Origin: Tenuifilum sp. 4138str
Lineage (GTDB): Bacteria > Bacteroidota > Bacteroidia > Bacteroidales > Tenuifilaceae
DNA length: 64,000 nucleotides
Assembly: GCF_041102575.1 (NCBI RefSeq)
Contig: NZ_JBGCUE010000003.1
Location: 1 to 64,000 of the forward strand
Direction of reading: 5' to 3'
How positions within the stretch are numbered: position 1 is the stretch's first letter; each line of letters begins with the position of its first letter. Position numbers and translations under genes: made by a program. Below, in pieces: positions 40,586-48,613 of this stretch. Under the pieces are notes generated by a model. The model was not told the DNA's origin. It was given only the letters and a program-made list of their open reading frames with translations, and made no database searches.

Positions 40586-41551
40586 TTAGCCTTGCCAGGG
40601 CAGATGGTTTAAATCCACATTACCCCCTGAAATTATTACGCCAACACGTTTGTTGCGGAAAAGTTGAGCATTCTCCATGATAGCCGCCACCGGCACAGCC
40701 GACGATGGCTCAATAATAATCTTCATGCGCTCCCACACCATGCGCATGGCCTCAATAATTGATTGTTCTGAAACTGTGAGTATACCGTCGCAGTGCTGGC
40801 TTAGAATGGTGTAGGTTAGGGGCGAAAGCGATGTGAGTAATCCATCGGCTATGGTTTGGGGTTTTACCGAGGGGTAAATGGTATGGTCGCGGAGCGAGCG
40901 GTAGGCATCGTCGGCATTCTTTGGCTCAGCGCCATAAACCTTAACATGCGGGAACCGACCTTTGATAAATGCAGCAGTTCCGCTAAGTAACCCGCCACCG
41001 CCAACAGGCGCAATAACCATATCGATATCGGGCTGCTGCTGCATAAGCTCCAGCGCGGCTGTTCCTTGTCCACACACCACGTTAAAGTTATCGTAGGGAT
41101 GAATGAATGTGGCACCGGTTTGGGATTTTATGCGGAGCATGGTTTGCTCCCTATCGGTTTGCGTTGGCGGGCAAAAGGTGATAATCCCACCATACCCCGC
41201 AACGGCTTTCTTTTTGATTTCGGGAGCATTTTCAGGCATAACAATGTATGCCGGAATTCCCTTTTGCCGTGCAGCCAATGCCAACGCTGCAGCATGGTTG
41301 CCTGAGCTGTGGGTAATAACACCGCTTTGGGCCTCATCGATACCTAAACGCATAATGGCATGGGTGGCTCCACGGAACTTAAAGGCTCCTACCCGCTGAA
41401 AGTTTTCGCATTTAAGGTAAGCGTTGCAGCCTAAAATGGAGTTTACACTCCTGGATGTTAGTACCGGTGTACTGTTTATGTGTTTCCCAATAAGGTTAAA
41501 AGCATTTTCAATGTCTAAATGGCTTGGAATGGTTATTTCCTGTGTTGCCAT
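40586..41551 (-). CDS. PLP-dependent threonine/serine dehydratase or serine racemase
   Basis: 321 aa, fold-type II. The PLP lysine lies in VGAFKFRGATHAI, the phosphate-binding loop in PVGGGGLLSG, and the Asn stacking region in THSSGNHAAALA. There is no C-terminal ACT regulatory domain, so it resembles the short catabolic threonine dehydratase/serine racemase group rather than biosynthetic IlvA. It converges on the EEP gene with only 5 bp between stops. Confidence 0.85.
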   Translation of the reverse strand: MATQEITIPSHLDIENAFNLIGKHINSTPVLTSRSVNSILGCNAYLKCENFQRVGAFKFRGATHAIMRLGIDEAQSGVITHSSGNHAAALALAARQKGIPAYIVMPENAPEIKKKAVAGYGGIITFCPPTQTDREQTMLRIKSQTGATFIHPYDNFNVVCGQGTAALELMQQQPDIDMVIAPVGGGGLLSGTAAFIKGRFPHVKVYGAEPKNADDAYRSLRDHTIYPSVKPQTIADGLLTSLSPLTYTILSQHCDGILTVSEQSIIEAMRMVWERMKIIIEPSSAVPVAAIMENAQLFRNKRVGVIISGGNVDLNHLPWQG

Positions 41552-41556
41552 ACTGC

Positions 41557-42357
41557 TTACTTTTTGGTGTTATTTTCCCCTTTTTTAGCGGTTTCAAATT
41601 CCTTAAACCTGTCAAGTATCCGTTCACGTATTTCGTAATCGGTTGAGGTTACTATGTAGTTCTCGTCGAAATTTAGGAATTCCATAAAATCCTGAAGCTC
41701 ATTTCCGGTTAAACCGGTTAGGCTGCTAACAATGCCAGCATTAAATTTTCGGTCGGCTATACGCTTTTTCCTATCCTTTTCAATGGCCTCGGCAACCTTC
41801 TCGTTTTGTTTTTGGTACCAGTCCTTCCCAAAGCTTAACCCCATGGTTGGCTTTGGTAGATTACGTAGGTTTAAGCCCTTGGTGATTTTAAGGAAGTATA
41901 GCTGAATAACCTCTTGCTGCTTCGTTTCCTTTGTTTTTGTCAGTTTCAGGTTGGCAAACTCGCGCAGGAAACGGTCGTAGGTGCTGAAGCGCGATATTTT
42001 AACTTCCTCAATCTGGTAAACCTTTGGGGTAAGGGTTAGCTCGTAAAAAAGGGTATCCTTGTTGAACTGTCCCCAGTTCAGCACATGCTTGGTATGGTAG
42101 CCTATGGCTGTAATGCTAAGGCTATCGCCCAGCTTGAAAGGAATGCTAAAGTAGCCCAGCAGGTCGGAGATACAACCCTTTTTCTGGGTGATATTCATTA
42201 CATGGGCCAGCCCAATTGGCTCATGGGTGTAGTAATCCGTAACCCTGAAATTGATTACACGCAATGAGTCAGGCACCGGGAGTAATACCTGCGCTGTAAG
42301 GCTTCTATTACTTGCAATTATTACCAGTAACCAGAACAGATGGAACCACTTTCTCAA
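41557..42357 (-). CDS. Exported carboxypeptidase-regulatory-like domain protein
   Basis: 266 aa. A signal peptide ends near RSLTAQ. Residues about 35-110 form a transthyretin-like fold (FRVTDYYTHEPIGLAHV, GYFSIPFKLGD) common in cell-surface proteins of Bacteroidota. The C-terminal half is Lys-rich and helical without a known domain. It lies 5 bp upstream of the dehydratase gene on the same strand, so they may be co-transcribed although their functions are not obviously related. Confidence 0.75.
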   Translation of the reverse strand: MRKWFHLFWLLVIIASNRSLTAQVLLPVPDSLRVINFRVTDYYTHEPIGLAHVMNITQKKGCISDLLGYFSIPFKLGDSLSITAIGYHTKHVLNWGQFNKDTLFYELTLTPKVYQIEEVKISRFSTYDRFLREFANLKLTKTKETKQQEVIQLYFLKITKGLNLRNLPKPTMGLSFGKDWYQKQNEKVAEAIEKDRKKRIADRKFNAGIVSSLTGLTGNELQDFMEFLNFDENYIVTSTDYEIRERILDRFKEFETAKKGENNTKK

Positions 42358-42672
42358 AACGGATAGATTTTTCTCAAATATAGCTCATTCAGCAAATGAA
42401 CAAATACCCTTCCTTCTCACTTTAACCCAAATTAACCGGTGGGGTTAATTGGTGTTTGTTGATGGCAGGAGGGTAGGGTGAGCAACCGCTCTTCCTTTGT
42501 AAGGTTAAGCGTTATCCTAATATCACATTAGACTACTTGTTAAGCAGAATTTGCGTTACAATTGCCTGCTGAAGCTTATTATCTGTGACTATTACTTTTT
42601 ACACCAGCTTTGCAACTATGGGATACGCCAAACTTACTGTTATCGGATTTACATTCCCGCGATCGATTTTTT

Positions 42673-42680
42673 TAATTTTG
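42673..42680 (+). promoter_or_regulatory. -7-like element before a truncated exported-protein start
   Basis: TAATTTTG matches TAnnTTTG, 15 bp before an ATG that opens a broken signal peptide. No -33 match was found. Confidence 0.25.
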
Positions 42681-42695
42681 TATAAACTATCAAAA

Positions 42696-42777
42696 ATGAA
42701 AAAAATAGTTCAAATCATTATTTTTAGTCCTTTTTTTATCTAAAATATCTCCGATGCTCAAGTTTTAGATTTCATTT
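42696..42777 (+). pseudogene. Remnant of an exported-protein gene start
   Basis: An ATG opens MKKIVQIIIFSPFFI, which stops at TAA; reading on in the same frame gives NISDAQVLDFI, resembling a signal peptide with a DAQ cleavage site. The coding frame is lost just where the oppositely oriented fragment at 42772 begins. I read this as the 5' stub of a disrupted gene. Confidence 0.3.
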
Positions 42778-43032
42778 AGAAGTATCAAAGGCTTGATTTT
42801 TTTTACAAGCTTCAATTATTATCCCTTTAAACCAGCTATAATTATCGTTATCAATTTTATTAAAAATTTCTCCCCCCCCATCAAAATCACCATGATTTCT
42901 TTTATGTTCTGCAATCATTATTCTTTGGTCCAACTTCGATGGTTTAAGAAACGAAATTAAACTATTACAATTGTTTTCCCGTATTATCTCATCATTTTTC
43001 GTAGCGAATAGTTTTTGCCGTTTCTTAACCAA
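42772..43032 (-). pseudogene. Truncated open frame of unknown origin
   Basis: 86 codons beginning with TTG directly after an in-frame stop, with no proper ATG or ribosome site; it ends ACKKNQAFDTSK. The sequence looks protein-like (HKRNHGDFDGGGEIFNKID) but matches no family I know. Most likely a 3' fragment of a lost gene, though a small genuine gene cannot be excluded. Confidence 0.35.
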
Positions 43033-43083
43033 TCATTATACAATCCCTTTTTTTAGAAATCTTTGTATAGATTTGGATTCCGA

Positions 43084-43325
43084 TCAATAACCTTGTATAA
43101 TTATTGGTTGCTGGTTTTTCGTATCCATTCTTGGTTTACAATTCACTTTATAATCAAGGTATAAGTTTTTAAACTTTGGGCTCAGGATTCTGAATATCTG
43201 TTTTGTCGTCGGCTTTAAATATTCATGATATTTACTTAATGTTTGAATGGTTGCGTTTATAAAACAATGGTAATTGTGGACATTGTCCCTGTTTGCCGTT
43301 ACAAATCTTAATTCGGGCAGTAATG
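43084..43325 (-). pseudogene. Second truncated open frame
   Basis: About 80 codons open without an initiating ATG: LPELRFVTANRDNVHNYHCF ... IIIQGY, then TGA at 43086-43084. It looks like the C-terminal part of a protein whose 5' part is missing. Family unknown. The start given is approximate. Confidence 0.3.
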
Positions 43326-43382
43326 CTCAATACTACTACATTTTGCGTCAGGGGTGTATTGCATGTTGTTAACCGTTGGTTT

Positions 43383-44105
43383 TTATCCCAGTGCGGTAAT
43401 AATCATTTGTAATCCAGATATAATCAGTAAAATCTCTACTAAAATTATAAATTTTTCTCTCGATAAATTCTCAATAATTTTCTTGCCTAACCAACTCCCT
43501 AAGATCATTGCAATCCCGATGAATAGTCCGTAATATAATTCAGTTTGCCCTACTAATGCGTATTTATTATATACTATTGTCTTGGTCAGGTGCATGGTCA
43601 AAGCGGTAAACGCTTCGCTTGCAATGTAGGCTGTTGCGGTCAGGTTTAATCCAAGGAAGAAAGCTGCTCCAAGCGGTCCGGCACTCCCTGCCAATCCAGA
43701 AAGAAATCCAGTCAATCCGCCACCAATGAGCATTCCTTTTTCTCCCAGAACGATTTTTTTTACATTAGCCCTTCGATAAATGACCAACAATATCAAAAAT
43801 CCACCAATCCCTATTTTTATGTTTTTGCTGTCAATGTCCGTAAACAGAAAGCTCCCGAAAATTGTTAATGGAATCGCTGTCAGCAAGAACAAAAGTATCG
43901 GTTTCCATTTTAAATCTTTTCTGCCGAACCATATTCTTGAGGCGTTTCCAAAAATCTGTCCAATAGTTAGAATCGGAACGGCTGCTTTAACCCCTACAAT
44001 TCCAGTCAATACAGGAAGCAATAGTAATGCCCCACCAAATCCAGCCGCTCCAGAAACTGTCGCTGCTATAAACGCTATCAAAAATATCAGGATTAAATCG
44101 GTCAT
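43383..44105 (-). CDS. TauE/SafE (TSUP) family sulfite/anion exporter
   Basis: 240 aa, about seven or eight hydrophobic helices with the internally repeated Gly-rich start (FIAATVSGAAGFGGALLLLP and TGFLSGLAGSAGPLGAAFF) typical of TSUP permeases. Substrates in this family include sulfite, sulfonates and organosulfur compounds; which applies here is not clear. It is the first intact gene on the metal-rich side of the boundary and is bordered by a hairpin repeat. Confidence 0.85.
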   Translation of the reverse strand: MTDLILIFLIAFIAATVSGAAGFGGALLLLPVLTGIVGVKAAVPILTIGQIFGNASRIWFGRKDLKWKPILLFLLTAIPLTIFGSFLFTDIDSKNIKIGIGGFLILLVIYRRANVKKIVLGEKGMLIGGGLTGFLSGLAGSAGPLGAAFFLGLNLTATAYIASEAFTALTMHLTKTIVYNKYALVGQTELYYGLFIGIAMILGSWLGKKIIENLSREKFIILVEILLIISGLQMIITALG

Positions 44106-44134
44106 CTGTCTGCAGTGAGTGTCTTTTTACAATG

Positions 44135-44280
44135 GTTGGCAACGGTTTTACGCTTGGCGCAGTGGCGGATTACGGGGTGCTTTCCTGTCAAGTTACAATT
44201 ACTTTTGCTACGAGCTGTGCCGCTCGAATACGCACTGCACCGGCAATTAACAATACCGCGTGTTGGCAACTGGTGTTCAT
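44135..44280. repeat. Hairpin repeat element, copy 1
   Basis: 146 bp bounded by GTTGGCAAC (44135-44143) and GTTGGCAAC (44272-44280), with an imperfectly palindromic interior sharing GCAGTG and CGC blocks between the arms. It is followed by CTGGTGTTCATTCAT, as in copy 2. Confidence 0.6.
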
Positions 44281-44696
44281 TCATTTCTGTCTGTTTGTCA
44301 ATCGTTTAGCTTTATTTTTCATGTAATTTACAACCTGCACCAACCTATCCACGAAGCACAAATTTATTTTGTTTTTTTGAGAGTGGGCAAATAAGCGAAG
44401 CGATTCACGAACACCTTTATAAATAAACAATCCGTGAGTAATCCTAAAACCGTCCTGAAAGGCGGTTGCTCGGGTTGGAAAGGCGGAAGCTCTTTTGCAA
44501 GCCCTTGGTTGGAGCGTTGGCTTGTGGGGCTTTGGCAATGTGTGCAATGTGGGTGGGGTTTTCTTCTTTTGTGGGTGGGAAGAAAAAAACAAAATAAATT
44601 TCCATCAAATTTGCACTGTCCTGTCAAAAAGCTAAATCCTTTCTTTTGTTATTATTTATCACTATCGTATCTGTCTGCTCATCTGTCTTTCCACTT
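44281..44696. repeat. Conserved spacer unit between hairpins 1 and 2
   Basis: 416 bp that recurs partly at 44832-45130 and, split, around the hairpin at 53336. Shared blocks include CACGAAGCACAAATTTATTT, AAACCGTCCTGAAAGGCGGT, GCGTTGGCTTGTGG and TTTGCACTGTCCTGTCAAA. Open frames in it are not credible as genes because they are not maintained in the third copy. Confidence 0.55.
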
Positions 44697-44831
44697 GTTG
44701 CCAACGGTTACGTATATGAAACGTTTGGCATTTCGAAGCATTTTCCTGGCAATATACAACAAAATTTGATACGAGCTGAAACGCCTGATAAACCACTGAC
44801 TGCCAAATGTTTTATATACGATGTTGGCAAC
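44697..44831. repeat. Hairpin repeat element, copy 2
   Basis: 135 bp with GTTGCCAAC (44697-44705) and its reverse complement GTTGGCAAC (44823-44831). The inner arms CGTATATGAAACGTTTGGCA and TGCCAAATGTTTTATATACG pair almost completely, so a long hairpin can form. Confidence 0.7.
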
Positions 44832-45130
44832 TGGTGTTCATTCATATTCGCCTGTTTGTCATTTATTTAGCTTTATTTTCTTGTCATTTTCAATCTGCAC
44901 CAACTTATCCACGAAGCACAAATTTATTTTGTTTTTTTGAGCGTGGGCAAATAAGCGAAGCGATTCACGAACACCTTTATAAATAAACAATCCGTGAGTA
45001 ATCCTAAAACCGTCCTGAAAGGCGGTTACTCGGGCTGGAGAGGCGTAAGCTCTTTTGCAAGCCTTTGGTTTGAGCGTTGGCTCGTGCGGGCTTGCATATG
45101 TGCTTACGCCTGTGGGATGGCAAATTAATG
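44832..45130. repeat. Second, truncated spacer unit
   Basis: About 300 bp, highly similar to 44281-44560 and broken off before the G-rich and TTTGCACTGTCC parts, next to the HMA gene. No gene assigned. Confidence 0.55.
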
Positions 45131-45166
45131 GATACCAATTAAAGGCAGCCATTAACCCCAATTCTT

Positions 45167-45541
45167 TTAGTGCTTATGTCCTTCATGACCTGTACTTTCT
45201 TTCTTTGCTACGGTACGGTCATATTTGCAGCATCCAGGAAGTGAATTATACACTTCATCAGAGGCTTTATGCATGGGTGTATCATGACCAACTTTAGCAA
45301 TAGCCATTTGAACTTTATGCACAGTTGTTTTTGTTGAATCAAATGCTACTGTAAGCATTTTTGTTTCTTGCACCCAGTCGGCTTTGGTAACACCGTCAAC
45401 TGAATTTGCCGCTTTCTCAATGCGGGACTTGCACATGCCACAATTTCCCTTTACTTCAAATTTTTCGGTTTTTGCCTGTGCAAATACCATACTTGTTCCT
45501 AAAAGGAACATACATACTAAACTTAAAACTTTTGTTTTCAT
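45167..45541 (-). CDS. Exported heavy-metal-associated (HMA) domain protein
   Basis: 124 aa. A signal peptide ends at VFAQ. The HMA domain has the Cu(I)-type motif GNCGMCKSRIEKA (CxxC). A second Cys pair (PGCCKYD) and a His-rich tail (GHEGHKH) add metal ligands. It is the last gene of the Cus-like operon, 32 bp after the adaptor gene, and probably acts as a periplasmic metal carrier handing copper or silver to the pump, a role analogous to CusF. Confidence 0.88.
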   Translation of the reverse strand: MKTKVLSLVCMFLLGTSMVFAQAKTEKFEVKGNCGMCKSRIEKAANSVDGVTKADWVQETKMLTVAFDSTKTTVHKVQMAIAKVGHDTPMHKASDEVYNSLPGCCKYDRTVAKKESTGHEGHKH

Positions 45542-45573
45542 ATTATTGTGATTTAAATTGTGAATAAAAATGA

Positions 45574-47379
45574 TTATTTAATTTCTTTGGTAACTTCTCC
45601 GCATTTCAGCATCGAACTGCCAAAATACGGGTTTCTAATTTCCTTCTCAGCACTCAGCCAGTCGGCCCCTTTGTTGTTATCGGCCATGGGGCAATGTTGA
45701 ACGTAGATTGTTTTGCCAAGTGGTGCGAATGAATTGGTAATTTCAATCATCGTAACAGAAACCGATTGAAAGGCTTTTCGAAGTTGTTCGATGTCGGAAA
45801 AGTGCTGAATGTGTTCCAAATTTTTGGCTAATCTTCCCTGAAAATCCATCCAAACCATGTGCGCCTCATCTTTAAATAGTCCCATGTCCACTTTTTCCAA
45901 TGCCGTTTTAAAGTTTGCAGCGTTTTTTTGAGCTCCTTTAAAATCATCGTTGGTCAGGGCATCTTTCCAATTTAAGTAGGTATTATAAAGTGGCTGCAAA
46001 GCTTCTTTGGCTTGTTTGTCGATGGACAAGGTTTTTGAAGTTGTTGATTTATTTTGTTCCTCATGACTTTCGTGTGAAACATTACTTTCAGTTGTCCCTC
46101 CGTGATTATGCCCGGTCATTACCTGTCCACCTTCAGGGCTCATCATGCTGGGTTTTCCGGCCAACTGGGCAGCGGCATCTATACTGAACGTGCCGTTTAC
46201 CGCTATTTCTTCTCCCTCCATTAAACCTTCTTCAACCACATAGCTATCACCTAATGCAGCACCCAAAGTTATTTCACGCATGATGAAATTAACTCCTTGT
46301 TCTGAATTTGTTTTCACATACACCACCGAGCGTTTACCTGTCCACATTACGGCAGTTTTTGGTACCACAATAGAATTTGATTTGTTAGCTAATTTAGCCT
46401 GAACCATCCCCGAAGCAAACATTTCAGGTTTTAGCTTTCCGTTTGAGTTGTTATATTCCACTCTTGCTTTTGCCACTCTTGTCTTTGGGTCAATTACAGG
46501 GTCGAGAAATGTAATACTGCTTATAAATGATTCACCGGGCAAAGAGGCAATTGTAAATTCCACTTTATCACCTTTTTTAATCCAGTTTATATCCGATTCA
46601 TACACATCAAATAACACCCAAACTTTCGATAGGTCAGCGATTTCATATATCGTTTCCCCTTTGCGAACATAGTCACCCAAATTTATTTTTTTTGATATTG
46701 TGTATCCTGAAACATCGGCTACTATTGGAAAATCATCATTTGCCTTTCCTGAGTTTAGTATTTCTTCAATTTGCTTATCGGAGAGTTTCCAGTTTTTTAG
46801 TTTCTCTTTTGCTGCCGCAAATAATTGAGGTTGCGTTTCGGCTATTTTCTGTGCCTCCAGCAGCTCTTCTTGTGCTGTTACCAACTCGGGTGAATAGATG
46901 TATGCAATGATTTGTCCTTTATTCACAAATTCGCCTGTAAAATTCACCAATAACTTTTCAATTCTACCCGGAATATGCGATGATTGTGAATATACCAACC
47001 GTTCATCGGCTTGTACTTTCCCATTAAGGCGGACTTGTTTAACTGGATTCATCTTCCCCACAAATGCCGTACTTACATTGGCGAGTTGCATAGCAGTTGG
47101 CGACATGCTTATCGCATTGGGGTCAATATCGGCATTTTGGTCATTCTCTAACGGTATTAAATCCATGCCGCAAATGGGGCAGTCGCCCGGCTCGTTTTGA
47201 CGAATTTGCGGGTGCATGGAGCAAGTCCAAATTGTTTCTCCGTTTATTTCCGTTTTCACATGTTCATGGTCATCGTGAGAGTTACTTTTATTCCCTCCAA
47301 ACATTAACCATCCTGCCAGCAAGCCGACAACAAGTGTTGCAGCGGCAATTATTATTGTTTTTTTATCTATTGCTTTCAT
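45574..47379 (-). CDS. CusB-type RND efflux periplasmic adaptor
   Basis: 601 aa. An N-terminal anchor helix (residues 7-28) is followed by a heavy-metal-binding domain (WTCSMHPQIRQNEPGDCPICG, with CxMHP and CPxCGM), then the membrane-fusion beta-barrel, lipoyl and hairpin segments (VNKGQIIAYIYSPELVTAQE, KKINLGDYVRKGETIYEIAD). A His-rich linker (GHNHGG) leads into a C-terminal DUF3347-like helical domain (about residues 455-600). This fusion of metal-binding, adaptor and DUF3347 modules is typical of Bacteroidota copper/silver systems. It starts 1 bp after the TolC-like gene. Confidence 0.92.
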   Translation of the reverse strand: MKAIDKKTIIIAAATLVVGLLAGWLMFGGNKSNSHDDHEHVKTEINGETIWTCSMHPQIRQNEPGDCPICGMDLIPLENDQNADIDPNAISMSPTAMQLANVSTAFVGKMNPVKQVRLNGKVQADERLVYSQSSHIPGRIEKLLVNFTGEFVNKGQIIAYIYSPELVTAQEELLEAQKIAETQPQLFAAAKEKLKNWKLSDKQIEEILNSGKANDDFPIVADVSGYTISKKINLGDYVRKGETIYEIADLSKVWVLFDVYESDINWIKKGDKVEFTIASLPGESFISSITFLDPVIDPKTRVAKARVEYNNSNGKLKPEMFASGMVQAKLANKSNSIVVPKTAVMWTGKRSVVYVKTNSEQGVNFIMREITLGAALGDSYVVEEGLMEGEEIAVNGTFSIDAAAQLAGKPSMMSPEGGQVMTGHNHGGTTESNVSHESHEEQNKSTTSKTLSIDKQAKEALQPLYNTYLNWKDALTNDDFKGAQKNAANFKTALEKVDMGLFKDEAHMVWMDFQGRLAKNLEHIQHFSDIEQLRKAFQSVSVTMIEITNSFAPLGKTIYVQHCPMADNNKGADWLSAEKEIRNPYFGSSMLKCGEVTKEIK

Positions 47380-47380
47380 T

Positions 47381-48613
47381 TTAATACGATTTAGATGTTA
47401 TGTAATTGATTTTCTCAACGGCAATATGGTATTGAACCAAGGCGGTTGCTTTCATCTTCTGATATTTCAGCAACTGTTGCTGCATGCGTAGTACCTCTTC
47501 AAATTCTTTCCCGGAATTTCCATAGGAAGTAAATAGCAGATTTAATGATTTTTGCGAGGTCTGTATTTGTTGTTCGTAAAGTGATATTAACTGCAACTGT
47601 TGTTGAACCTGAAACCAAACCGTTTCATATTCAGAAAAAAGAGTATTTGTTACTTCCTGCTTTTGAAGTGTGTAACTTTCCTGCATCAGTTGAGATTCTT
47701 TCACCGATGCGTTGTATTTAGCCCGAAAGATTGGAATACTAATGCTTACCATTGGCATCAGAACATTTTTTCCATTATCAGGCATAGAAATATCGGCACG
47801 TTCGCCCACCAATACATAATCCAAGCCTATACCCAATTTCGGTAATCCTTGCTTTTGTGCAACAATCTCTGCGGTTTGGCTTGCCTGCAATTTTAAATCG
47901 AGTGCTTTTAATTTTGGATTGGCTACAATCAGTGAATCTTTTCTGTAATTATCTAAGAGAATCACCGATTTCAACGTATCGCTAATCTGCACCGGTTCAT
48001 TTTCAGAACGATTTAAAAGCTTGTTGAACGTAGTCAGCAATGGTTTCTCTTTATCTCTCAGAATACTAAGATTGGTTTGTGCATCTTTCAGCATAATATC
48101 CACACGCAGCACATCTACCATTGTTCCTGTTCCATTTTTAAATTTCTGAGTAGCAATGGTTTTATAGGATTCTAAAATACTGATATTTTCCTGTTCAATA
48201 CGAACAAAATCTTTTAATTCGTACAATGGATAGTAAGCAGAAGCCACCTGAAAATAAAGTCTATTACGAGCATCAATAAAGCTTTGAAACTTTGCTTCTG
48301 CTGTTAAGGTAGCAACATTGCCCTGTGCTTTTAAAGTACCAAACCACGGGAACATTTGCGTTAGTGAGAACTTTGCCTGTTGCGGCCCAACTCTTGTTTC
48401 CACCGGAGAGATAAAATACCCGAAAGAAAAAGTCGGGTCGGGCAAGGTACTTACTTGCGGCACTTTCTGTAAAGCTGCTTCGTATTCTTTATAAATAGCC
48501 TGTAAACCCGGATTGTTTTCGGCAGCTATTTTAAAATAGTCGTCAAGAGTTTGAGCAAAGCTCAAGCTACTAAAAAATAGCGTTGCTATTAATATTGCTA
48601 TATATCGGTTCAT
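47381..48613 (-). CDS. TolC-family outer-membrane efflux protein (CusC-like)
   Basis: 410 aa. A signal peptide ends in SLSFAQ. The body is the paired alpha-barrel/beta-strand repeat typical of TolC proteins (LRVDIMLKDAQTNLSILRDKE and a second repeat near residues 300-390). It overlaps the start of the pump gene stop region by 4 bp (48610-48613), so it is translationally coupled to cusA and would be the outer-membrane channel of the tripartite pump. Confidence 0.9.
   Translation of the reverse strand: MNRYIAILIATLFFSSLSFAQTLDDYFKIAAENNPGLQAIYKEYEAALQKVPQVSTLPDPTFSFGYFISPVETRVGPQQAKFSLTQMFPWFGTLKAQGNVATLTAEAKFQSFIDARNRLYFQVASAYYPLYELKDFVRIEQENISILESYKTIATQKFKNGTGTMVDVLRVDIMLKDAQTNLSILRDKEKPLLTTFNKLLNRSENEPVQISDTLKSVILLDNYRKDSLIVANPKLKALDLKLQASQTAEIVAQKQGLPKLGIGLDYVLVGERADISMPDNGKNVLMPMVSISIPIFRAKYNASVKESQLMQESYTLQKQEVTNTLFSEYETVWFQVQQQLQLISLYEQQIQTSQKSLNLLFTSYGNSGKEFEEVLRMQQQLLKYQKMKATALVQYHIAVEKINYITSKSY

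Larger units (their letters stand above)
42358..43382. other. Gene-poor boundary region with gene remnants
   Basis: About 1 kb, clearly more A+T rich than the DNA to its left. It contains three short remnants (listed separately) and otherwise nothing I can support. It separates the core-like region from the metal-resistance region. Confidence 0.6.

Noticed and set aside
44281..44592. A 103-codon minus-strand frame in the spacer repeat, with a similar one at 44859-45161
   Set aside because: Both are translations of the repeated spacer; the frame is not kept in the third copy and has no ribosome site or family.
44135..44831. True integron attC array
   Set aside because: The ends do not fit the RYYYAAC/GTTRRRY consensus, no cassette gene lies between hairpins and no integrase is present in the window; kept only as a hypothesis.
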